Shown here: positions 55,227 through 62,055 of the stretch, piece after piece
How the letters are laid out: every line of letters begins with the position of its first letter
Position numbering within the stretch: the first letter of the stretch is position 1
Assembly: GCA_963820415.1 (NCBI GenBank)
Contig: CAWFZT010000009.1
Coordinates: 1-64,000, forward strand
Origin: CAWFZT01 sp963820415
GTDB taxonomy: Bacteria; Chloroflexota; Anaerolineae; Anaerolineales; Anaerolineaceae
Reading direction: 5' to 3'
Length of the DNA: 64,000 nt
Position numbers and translations under genes: made by a program
Notes under the pieces: generated by a model
Seen by the model: the letters and a program-made list of their open reading frames with translations, nothing else
Databases searched by the model: none
Told to the model about the DNA's origin: nothing

Positions 55227-56018
55227 TCAAGATAAAACCGCCTCAACCGACCCAACCAGGTCGGTCAGGCTGGCAGCGCCCTCAGCGGGCAGGGTCAGGA
55301 GCGCCAGGAATTCTACATTCCCCTTCGGCCCCAGCAGCGGAGAGCGGATCAGTCCTTGTACCCCAAAACCCATTTTCTGGGCCTGTTCAAGCACACTCAA
55401 CAACACCTGGCGGTGGATTGCCGCATCTTTAATCACCCCTTCGCCTCGCGCGGCATCTTCCCGGCCGGCTTCGAATTGCGGCTTGATCAAGGCTACTACC
55501 TGGCCTGTTCCGTCTCTAAACCAGGCGCGAATGGTTGGCAACAATATTCGTAATGATATGAAGGAGGCGTCCACTGTCACAAGCTGGACCGGTTCAGGAA
55601 AACTGCTCACGAAACGGGCGTTGGTACGCTCCTGAGAGATTACCCGAGGATCACTGCGCAGTTTCCAATGCAGCACCCCATAGCCTACGTCTACTGCATA
55701 AACCCGTGCTGCCCCGTGCTGCAGCAGGCAATCTGTAAAACCACCGGTCGAGGCGCCCACGTCGACACACACTCGGTCCTGCAAATTTTCCAGCCCGAAT
55801 GCCAGTAAAGCTGCTTCCAGCTTTTCACCACCCCGGGAGACAAACCTTGGCCCGCGCTCGATCTCAATGCGGTCGTTTGTAGGAATCTGGGTGGAAGGTT
55901 TTAGCACCACCTGCCCGTTCACGCGCACCTGGCCCGCCATGACTAACCGCTGCGCCTGGGAGCGGCTTTCAGCCAGCCCACGACCAACGATCAGCACATC
56001 CAGGCGTTCCTTCTCCAT
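55227..56018 (-). CDS. tlyA: TlyA-family rRNA methyltransferase / hemolysin-like protein
   Basis: The 263-residue protein has an N-terminal S4 RNA-binding domain (RLDVLIVGRGLAESRSQAQR, GQVRVNGQVVLKPS). An FtsJ-like methyltransferase domain follows: FVSRGGEKLEAALLAFG, the SAM motif VCVDVGASTGGFTDCLLQHG, VYAVDVGYGVLHWKLR and LIKPQFEAGRE. In actinobacteria TlyA 2'-O-methylates rRNA and affects capreomycin sensitivity. The gene stands between lepA and the divergent isoprenoid operon. Confidence 0.93.
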   Translation of the reverse strand: MEKERLDVLIVGRGLAESRSQAQRLVMAGQVRVNGQVVLKPSTQIPTNDRIEIERGPRFVSRGGEKLEAALLAFGLENLQDRVCVDVGASTGGFTDCLLQHGAARVYAVDVGYGVLHWKLRSDPRVISQERTNARFVSSFPEPVQLVTVDASFISLRILLPTIRAWFRDGTGQVVALIKPQFEAGREDAARGEGVIKDAAIHRQVLLSVLEQAQKMGFGVQGLIRSPLLGPKGNVEFLALLTLPAEGAASLTDLVGSVEAVLS

Positions 56019-56160
56019 GGCCCAATTATAATATGGCTTTCAGGCATGGTCGCTATTCCAGAACCTGCGCAGACTTTGCGAAAGGGAAGCAAAATCTTCT
56101 TCGCCTACAGCAACCCTAAAAAACCGGTCCTAAGTCTTCCCTACAAAAAAAAACTTATGA

Positions 56161-56166
56161 TATGAT
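56161..56166 (+). promoter_or_regulatory. Possible -10 box giving a leaderless transcript
   Basis: TATGAT at 56161-56166 would place the transcription start at or beside the ATG at 56173, and there is no ribosome-binding sequence in front of that ATG. A convincing -35 box is not seen. Confidence 0.3.
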
Positions 56167-56172
56167 AATGAT

Positions 56173-57054
56173 ATGCTACTCGCCATCCTCAAAACGATGC
56201 GCCCACGCCAGTGGCCGAAGAATGCCTTCGTCCTGGCGGCGCTCGTTTTCGATCGCCAGCTTGAGCACCTGCCCGCCCTGTTCAAATCCCTGGAAGGCTT
56301 GTTCATCTTTTGCCTGATCTCTTCTACGGTTTACATCATCAATGACATTGCCGACGTGGAGGCTGACCGGCAGCATCCCACAAAGTGCAATCGGCCTATC
56401 GCCTCAGGGAAACTGTCAGTAAAGATTGCCGTTATTGCCACAGTCATCATCCTGCTCATTTGCTTCCCGATCGCCTTCTTCCTTTCGGATGAATTCGCCT
56501 TAGTTGTCCTGGTCTATTTCTTAATCAACCTGGCCTATTCCAAGCTGCTCAAGCACGTTCCCCTGATAGATGTATTGATCGTTGCCGCCGGGTTCGTGCT
56601 ACGCGTGGCTGCTGGGGTGAGCCTGATCGAGGTCGAACGCTTTTCTCCCTGGCTGTACGTGGTCACCACCCTTTTCGCCTTGTTTATGGGGTTCGGTAAA
56701 CGTCGCGCCGAGCTGGCTCTCCTGACGGATAGCGCCAATGCCCACCGCCGCGTCCTGGAAGGGTACTCCTTGCCATTCCTTGATCAGTTGATCACCATTG
56801 TCTCTAGCACCACCATCATTGCCTACAGCCTGTACACCTTCTCGGCTCCCAATCTGCCCACCAATCATGTCATGATGCTTTCTATCCCCTTCGTTCTTTA
56901 CGGCGTCTTTCGCTATCTTTACCTGGTCCAGATAAAAAATGAAGGCGGCGCCCCTGAAGAACTCCTTCTAACCGACCGGCCTTTACAATTGACGATTGTA
57001 CTATGGAGTATCGCCATCTTGCTGGTCTTTTACATCCACTGGCCCAACACCTGA
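56173..57054 (+). CDS. UbiA-family decaprenyl-phosphate phosphoribosyltransferase-like protein
   Basis: The 293-residue membrane protein opens with MRPRQWPKN, typical of the Rv3806c/DPPR synthase branch of UbiA. It has the two aspartate motifs: INDIADVEADRQHP in the first and GFGKRRAELALL near the second. About nine helices are present. DPPR synthase attaches phosphoribose from PRPP to a polyprenyl phosphate, which later becomes the pentose donor for GT-C arabinosyl or ribosyl transferases. That fits the GT39/YYY genes in this window, although the pentose product is only inferred. Mevalonate kinase starts two bases after its stop, so the isoprenoid genes share the transcript. Confidence 0.85.
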   Translation: MLLAILKTMRPRQWPKNAFVLAALVFDRQLEHLPALFKSLEGLFIFCLISSTVYIINDIADVEADRQHPTKCNRPIASGKLSVKIAVIATVIILLICFPIAFFLSDEFALVVLVYFLINLAYSKLLKHVPLIDVLIVAAGFVLRVAAGVSLIEVERFSPWLYVVTTLFALFMGFGKRRAELALLTDSANAHRRVLEGYSLPFLDQLITIVSSTTIIAYSLYTFSAPNLPTNHVMMLSIPFVLYGVFRYLYLVQIKNEGGAPEELLLTDRPLQLTIVLWSIAILLVFYIHWPNT

Positions 57055-57055
57055 T

Positions 57056-58018
57056 ATGCCTGCAATCCTCGCCTCGGCGCCGGGTAAAGCTATACTTTTG
57101 GGGGAACACGCAGTGGTGTACGGACGACCGGCTATTGCCGTGCCTGTTACCCAGGTGCAGGTTAAGGCCAGCATTACGGCTGACCCACTCGGCCCTCCCG
57201 GCCGTGTGCACATACAGGCCCCGGGTATCCAGCTCGAAAGCGACCTGGCTAAACTGCCGGTGGACGATCCTATCGCACTGGCTGTTCAGGGAGTCATGCG
57301 GGCCCTGGCGGTTGACCACCTTCCAGCCTTGCACCTGCGGATCAACTCAACCATCCCAGTCGCGGCCGGGTTGGGCTCCGGGGCAGCCGTATCGGTGGCG
57401 ATCCTGCGCGCCCTTTCGGCTTTCCTGGGTCACCCTTTGCCGGATGAGATTGTTTCAGCGCTGGCCTTCGAAGTAGAAAAAAAACATCATGGTACGCCTT
57501 CTGGGATCGATAACACGGTCGTGACCTATGCCCGGCCGATCTTCTTTACCCGCGACCAGCCTTTTGAAATCTTGCCGCCGGCTGAAACAATTACCCTGAT
57601 CATTGCCGACAGCGGGATAAAAAGTCCGACGCGCCTGGCGGTTGCTGCTGTAAGGGAAGCCTGGCAAGCTGATCCACACCACCTTGACGCCCTTTTCGAT
57701 GCAATCGCCCAAGTCACCCAACAGGCTCGCCGGTTGATTACAGAAGGCCCGGTGTTGGCGCTTGGCCCTCTAATGACTGAGAATCATCATCTTTTACAAC
57801 AGTTGGGAGTTTCGTCGGCCGAGTTGGATTTTCTGGTTGACATTGCAATGCAGGCCGGTGCAGCCGGCGCCAAGCTTTCCGGCAGCGGGCAGGGCGGCAA
57901 CATGATCGCCCTGGCTACTGCGGAAAATGCTGAAAAAATTTCAACCGCCCTGGCCAGCGCCGGGGCAAAACGCGTGATTATTTCCCGGGTCAATCCCTTT
58001 ACCCGGGACCAGAAGTAG
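57056..58018 (+). CDS. mvk: Mevalonate kinase
   Basis: The 320-residue GHMP kinase shows the three family motifs: SAPGKAILLGEHAVVYGRPA, PVAAGLGSGAAVSVA and AKLSGSGQGGNMIALA. The middle segment HHGTPSGIDNTVVTYARPIFF identifies mevalonate kinase. It phosphorylates mevalonate with ATP in isoprenoid synthesis. The ATG at 57056 is placed just after the UbiA-type stop; a frame-open start at 56996 would overlap that gene heavily. The following isopentenyl phosphate kinase gene begins seven bases after its stop. Confidence 0.93.
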   Translation: MPAILASAPGKAILLGEHAVVYGRPAIAVPVTQVQVKASITADPLGPPGRVHIQAPGIQLESDLAKLPVDDPIALAVQGVMRALAVDHLPALHLRINSTIPVAAGLGSGAAVSVAILRALSAFLGHPLPDEIVSALAFEVEKKHHGTPSGIDNTVVTYARPIFFTRDQPFEILPPAETITLIIADSGIKSPTRLAVAAVREAWQADPHHLDALFDAIAQVTQQARRLITEGPVLALGPLMTENHHLLQQLGVSSAELDFLVDIAMQAGAAGAKLSGSGQGGNMIALATAENAEKISTALASAGAKRVIISRVNPFTRDQK

Positions 58019-58025
58019 GAAGCCT

Positions 58026-58826
58026 GTGCTCTATTTTTTGAAATTGGGCGGGTCATTGATCACCGATAAAAATAAACCGCACACGCCGAGGCGTAAAATC
58101 ATTACCCGCCTGTCATACGAGATAGCCGAGGCGCGCCAACTCAATCCGGATTTACAACTTGTCATCGGGCACGGGTCCGGCTCCTTCGGGCATGTTGCCG
58201 GCGACAAATATCACACCCGACAGGGAGTCCATACTCTGGACGAATGGCAGGGATTTTCAGAGGTGTGGCAGGCAGCCCGGGAGCTGAACCAGATCGTAGC
58301 CGAAGCTCTATTCACCGCTGGCCTGCCAGTGATCGCCTTTCCTCCTTCAGCGGCGACGTTGGCACAAAATGGACAGGTCAGCCGCTGGGATATCCAGCCC
58401 ATGCGAGCTGCTTTGTCTGCCGGCCTGCTCCCACTGGTCAACGGAGATGTAGTTTTCGACACTCTCCTGGGTGGGACTATTCTTTCCACCGAAGATTTGT
58501 TCTCATACCTGGCACGGCAACTTTGGCCACAGAGAATCCTTCTCGCTGGACTTGAAAAAGGTGTCTGGGTGGATTATCCTGTATGCAGCCAATTGATTAC
58601 CGCTATCACGCCCCAATCCTACCCTATATTGGCTGCCAGTCTGGCAGGCTCGTCAGCCGTAGATGTGACCGGCGGCATGGCGCAAAAAGTAAAAAGTATG
58701 TTAACCCTGGTCGAACAGCTTCCTGGGACAGAAATCCTGATTTTTTCCGGGAGTCAGCCAGGACAGGTCCGCCAGGCGCTGATGGGCGCAGTACCTGGAA
58801 CGTTGATTTGTCAGGCAGTAAAATAA
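58026..58826 (+). CDS. Isopentenyl phosphate kinase
   Basis: The 266-residue amino-acid-kinase-fold protein has FLKLGGSLITDKNKP at the start, the substrate loop GHGSGSFGH with the catalytic His, and VDVTGGMAQKVKSML near the end. These match isopentenyl phosphate kinase, which turns isopentenyl phosphate into isopentenyl diphosphate in the alternative (archaeal-type) mevalonate route known from Roseiflexus and relatives. Adjacent mevalonate kinase supports this; the decarboxylase of the route is not in the window. Translation appears to start at GTG 58026. Confidence 0.9.
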   Translation: MLYFLKLGGSLITDKNKPHTPRRKIITRLSYEIAEARQLNPDLQLVIGHGSGSFGHVAGDKYHTRQGVHTLDEWQGFSEVWQAARELNQIVAEALFTAGLPVIAFPPSAATLAQNGQVSRWDIQPMRAALSAGLLPLVNGDVVFDTLLGGTILSTEDLFSYLARQLWPQRILLAGLEKGVWVDYPVCSQLITAITPQSYPILAASLAGSSAVDVTGGMAQKVKSMLTLVEQLPGTEILIFSGSQPGQVRQALMGAVPGTLICQAVK

Positions 58827-58841
58827 GAGTGGAGGTAGTGT

Positions 58842-59993
58842 ATGTTTTATACGCGTGAAATAATGGAGGAAATGGAAGACAGGAACCTGGCCCCATACGG
58901 CTGCCGTTGCAAAAACACCCGTGGCAGGTTCTATCCTGATGACGAACCCGATTATCGCACCTGTTTCCAGCGCGATCGAGACCGCATCTTGCATACGACT
59001 GCCTTTCGCCGCCTGGAATACAAAACTCAGGTATTCATCAATTATGAAGGAGATTACTACCGCACCCGCCTGACCCACACCCTCGAAGTGACTCAGATAG
59101 CGCGCACCCTGGCGCGTGCCCTGGGTGGAAACGAAGACCTGGTGGAAGCGATCTGTTTGGCTCACGACCTGGGACACCCCCCCTTTGGCCATTCCGGCGA
59201 AATCACCCTGGCTCGATTAATGCGCGACGACGGCGGCTTTGACCATAACAAGCAGTCCCTGCGCATCGTGACCAAACTTGAGAACCGCTATCCCGATTTT
59301 CCCGGCCTGAATCTTAGTTGGGAAGTTTTGGAAGGTATGGTCAAACACGAGACCGAATACGACCGCTCGGATGCCCACGATTTCAACCCGGATGTGCGTG
59401 GCAATATGGAATCGCAGATTGCCAACGTGGCTGACGAGCTGGCCTACACTGCTCACGACCTGGACGATGGTCTGCGCTCTGGCATGATTAACCCTGACAT
59501 GCTGCAGAGCGTCGACCTGTGGGGGATCCTCACCCATTCGATCGGCGGAGCAGAAGGTGAGCTGGATGACTTGACCCGTCACCGCCTGATTCGCCGCCTG
59601 ATAGGTATGGAAGTGACCGACCTGGTCCATACCAGTTCTCAGCACGTACAAGAAAGCGGAGTACGCTCGGTAGACGAATTGCAGCGACTGCCTTATAATG
59701 TGGTTGGCTACAGTGAAGATACCGCCCGGCGCAACCGGCAGTTGAAGGATTTTCTGTATAGCAAGCTGTACCGGCATTATCGGGTTGTGCGCATGGCAGT
59801 AAAGGCAGAAAGGATCATAACGGATTTATTTCAGGCCTATTGCTCCGAGCCAACTATTTTACCCGGGCACGTGCAGGTTTCGGTGAGTGAACGTGGACTA
59901 GAACGCACTATCTGCGATTACATTGCTGGCATGACCGACCGCTTCGCCATCGAAGAGCACCAGAAACTGTTCGACCCGGTGACACTGCCATAA
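58842..59993 (+). CDS. dgt: Deoxyguanosinetriphosphate triphosphohydrolase-like protein (dNTPase)
   Basis: The 383-residue HD-superfamily enzyme contains HTTAFRRLEYKTQVF, TRLTHTLEVTQIARTLARAL, the metal-binding HDLGHPPFGHSGE and NVADELAYTAHDLDDGLRSG, all standard for bacterial dNTP triphosphohydrolases. It removes triphosphate from deoxynucleotides and can limit dNTP pools. GGAGG stands about eight bases before the ATG at 58842. Together with the kinases upstream it may share a transcript, though the functional link is weak. About 190 bases follow before greA, which contain dispersed motif copy D. Confidence 0.92.
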   Translation: MFYTREIMEEMEDRNLAPYGCRCKNTRGRFYPDDEPDYRTCFQRDRDRILHTTAFRRLEYKTQVFINYEGDYYRTRLTHTLEVTQIARTLARALGGNEDLVEAICLAHDLGHPPFGHSGEITLARLMRDDGGFDHNKQSLRIVTKLENRYPDFPGLNLSWEVLEGMVKHETEYDRSDAHDFNPDVRGNMESQIANVADELAYTAHDLDDGLRSGMINPDMLQSVDLWGILTHSIGGAEGELDDLTRHRLIRRLIGMEVTDLVHTSSQHVQESGVRSVDELQRLPYNVVGYSEDTARRNRQLKDFLYSKLYRHYRVVRMAVKAERIITDLFQAYCSEPTILPGHVQVSVSERGLERTICDYIAGMTDRFAIEEHQKLFDPVTLP

Positions 59994-60038
59994 CATTATC
60001 TTTTTTCGAGTCTAACCGGAAAACCATGCAGGTTACTA

Positions 60039-60102
60039 GGCTCATTGGGAATTGCTGTGCTGGATCACCAGATTTTGGTGCGTGATAACCCACCAAAATC
60101 TG
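60039..60102 (+). repeat. Dispersed intergenic motif, copy D, with hairpin
   Basis: GGCTCATTGGGAATTGCTGT is followed at the same eight-base offset as in copy B by CCAGATTTTGG. That sequence opens a hairpin: CAGATTTTGGTG (60069-60080) pairs with CACCAAAATCTG (60091-60102) over a ten-base loop. Confidence 0.6.
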
Positions 60103-60181
60103 AGCTCTTCTACGAAAAATCCCAAAAAACCGGTTACTACATGGTTTGCTCTTAAAGTTTTTTTACCATGGAGAAATGAAC

Positions 60182-60649
60182 ATGTCGGATGCATCTTACC
60201 TGACCGCCGTAGGAGAGAAAAAACTGCGCTCAGAGTTGGAGGGACTGAAGGGGCCTGCCCGTGAAAACCTATCCAAACGACTGCGTGCCGCCATTCAGCA
60301 GGGCGATCTCTCGGAAAATGCCGATTATACCTCCGCTAAAGAAGAGCAGGGATTCCTGGAAGGACGCATCCAGGAGTTGGAACAGATCCTGAAAAATGTG
60401 ATCATCATTGACGAGAGTGCCCAGGCGCGCGACCTGGTCGATATCGGCGCCCATATTACCGTCCAAGAGGACGAATACCCTCCCGACACGTATTATCTGG
60501 TGGGGCCTAAAGAAGCTGACCCGAAAAACGGACGGATTTCCTACGAGTCTCCCATCGGCAAAGCCCTAATCGGTCACCGTATGGGCGACGTGGTCGCTGC
60601 AGAGACACCTGGTGGGACGATCAAACTCAAGATTATCAACATCAATTAA
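60182..60649 (+). CDS. greA: Transcription elongation factor GreA
   Basis: Starting at the ATG of 60182 the protein has 155 residues, normal for GreA. The N-terminal coiled coil (EKKLRSELEGLKG, RLRAAIQQGDLSENADYTSA) carries the acidic tip DLSENADY that reaches the polymerase active centre to stimulate cleavage of backtracked RNA. The C-terminal FKBP-like domain ends with SPIGKALIGHRMGDVVAAET, PGGTIKLKI. GGAG lies eight bases before this ATG, whereas it is too close to the alternative ATG at 60176. A strong terminator follows. Confidence 0.95.
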   Translation: MSDASYLTAVGEKKLRSELEGLKGPARENLSKRLRAAIQQGDLSENADYTSAKEEQGFLEGRIQELEQILKNVIIIDESAQARDLVDIGAHITVQEDEYPPDTYYLVGPKEADPKNGRISYESPIGKALIGHRMGDVVAAETPGGTIKLKIININ

Positions 60650-60688
60650 GCATAATTGTCGTGGCAATATTTGTTTTCTGAGGTTGAA

Positions 60689-60721
60689 AAAGGACTGCCC
60701 TGAATATTGGGGCAGTCCTTT
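60689..60721. terminator. Strong intrinsic terminator between greA and the convergent gene
   Basis: AAAGGACTGCCC (60689-60700) pairs perfectly with GGGCAGTCCTTT (60710-60721) over a nine-base loop. A-rich and T-rich flanks mean it can serve both greA and the convergent membrane-protein gene. Confidence 0.85.
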
Positions 60722-60741
60722 GCAATTATTGGTTTTTCGCT

Positions 60742-61332
60742 CTATTGCGGTTTCTGCTTCGGCCACACTGCCACTTCCAACGTCAGGCGCTCAAAGAAAC
60801 TGTTTTGCGGTAAAGGGCCCGAGCCGAAATTCATATCTACCACCCGAGCTTCTAGCGTGAGAGTCGCGGTTTCCAGGAGGACCTTCTTATCCGAGCCGAT
60901 CAAAATCGGCTCGCCCTTAGAAGCCAGGCGCTGACGGATGGTTGGATCGTTGAAAGCGTGCTCACTCATCAAGACTTTGGTGACGGTCTGGATGTCATTC
61001 TTATCGAACAGCCAGACTTCAAAGGCGGTGACTTTCTTCGGATCGCCCACACCGATGGTGTCGGAAATGCCCACTCCACATTCGCCGAGGAACTCACCAG
61101 TCGGTGAATCGATGCTGAATGAGTCGTCATAAAGGTCGTCTCCCAGCATGTAGGTCGACATGAATTGGGTTATGGGAGCTTCCTGTCCCTGTGCCCCGTA
61201 ATCAGTCTTCAGCGCAGCTTTACTGGCATCTGTTTCCTGCTGCACCAGCGACTGTCCTTTTGACCCGCCTTTGCCCTTGCGGAAAACGAACAAGTACAGC
61301 AGCACGGCTGCTACGATCAGGGTTAAACGCAC
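60742..61332 (-). CDS. C-terminal part of a split two-helix membrane protein, function unknown
   Basis: The ORF begins in the middle of a transmembrane helix (LTLIVAAVLLYLFVF), followed by a basic linker (RKGKGGSKGQ) and a soluble domain. The domain has the conserved-looking stretches FMSTYMLGDDLYDDSFSI, EFLGECGVGIS, VTAFEVWLFDKNDIQTVTKV and MSEHAFNDP. It overlaps the next ORF by ten bases. One missing T at 61324-61327 (minus-strand TTT for TTTT) would join ...GALCV to LTLIV and make one uninterrupted helix and one gene of about 398 codons. I recall such proteins in Anaerolineae genomes but no function. Confidence 0.68.
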   Translation of the reverse strand: MRLTLIVAAVLLYLFVFRKGKGGSKGQSLVQQETDASKAALKTDYGAQGQEAPITQFMSTYMLGDDLYDDSFSIDSPTGEFLGECGVGISDTIGVGDPKKVTAFEVWLFDKNDIQTVTKVLMSEHAFNDPTIRQRLASKGEPILIGSDKKVLLETATLTLEARVVDMNFGSGPLPQNSFFERLTLEVAVWPKQKPQ

Positions 61333-61931
61333 AGCGCGCCCAGGACATAGATCAAAAAGCTACTCGTCTTGCCAGCAGCCTGGGGGGCCCCAGCGGATAC
61401 CGATGGCGTGCCGGTGAGGAGCTGCTCAAGCAGTTTCTGGGTGGATAAGGTCGCCGTCGCTTTTCCGGCTTTCGGGGTGGCAGATGCTTTGCTAGCCTGC
61501 GGGGTCGCTGAAACCTTTGGAACCTTGGTTTTAGTGGTTTGGGCAACTTGCGTACCAGGTACTGGCGTGGCGGCGGGATTGGTCGCCACGGCTACCACTT
61601 TACCGGTAACCACTTTCGAGAATTGGGCCAGCCCTTTCTGGTCTACCTGAGAGTCGTTTTTCAAGGCGGTCAACACGTCCTGGGCCCCCGTGCCTAACGC
61701 CAGGAAACGCTGCTGAGCCAGGCCGGCATCGTGGTTGACCGAATAAGAATCAATGGCCATGCGCAGGTAATCTACCTTAACATCCTGACGCAGGTGTTGA
61801 GGCGCAGCGTCTGTCCATTGCACCGGGAAAACCCACCACCCCAGCAAAGGCAGACCAATAATCAGGCCGAGCACCAATCCTATGGCGGCCGCGACCAGTG
61901 GCTTACCGACATACTGACGTATCTTATCCAT
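61323..61931 (-). CDS. N-terminal part of the split two-helix membrane protein
   Basis: Residues about 10-35 form a membrane helix (VAAAIGLVLGLIIGLPLLGW). A helical soluble region follows (HLRQDVKVDYLRMAIDSYSV, AQQRFLALG), then a long Ala/Thr/Lys/Pro-rich spacer (about 115-175) and the start of a second helix that breaks off at SFLIYVLGALCV. The continuation is found in the overlapping ORF in another frame. In the joined protein the A/T/K-rich spacer lies between two membrane segments, so it is probably outside the cell. An ORF shorter by the second helix would be left with an exposed hydrophobic tail. Confidence 0.68.
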   Translation of the reverse strand: MDKIRQYVGKPLVAAAIGLVLGLIIGLPLLGWWVFPVQWTDAAPQHLRQDVKVDYLRMAIDSYSVNHDAGLAQQRFLALGTGAQDVLTALKNDSQVDQKGLAQFSKVVTGKVVAVATNPAATPVPGTQVAQTTKTKVPKVSATPQASKASATPKAGKATATLSTQKLLEQLLTGTPSVSAGAPQAAGKTSSFLIYVLGALCV

Positions 61932-62055
61932 ATTTCCACTCCTCTATTTATCTGGACTACGCCAGATTTCTCTCCCTGTTAAGGTATTATTCTATTTTAG
62001 AACAAATATCTGAAAAGCGCAATCAGATCAGGGCTGCGACTTTCCGTTGCAAGTT

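Noticed and set aside
60022..60147. MITE with AAACCATG ends around motif copy D
   Set aside because: The outer inverted similarity is short and imperfect and no target duplication is visible. Only the inner motif and hairpin are well supported.
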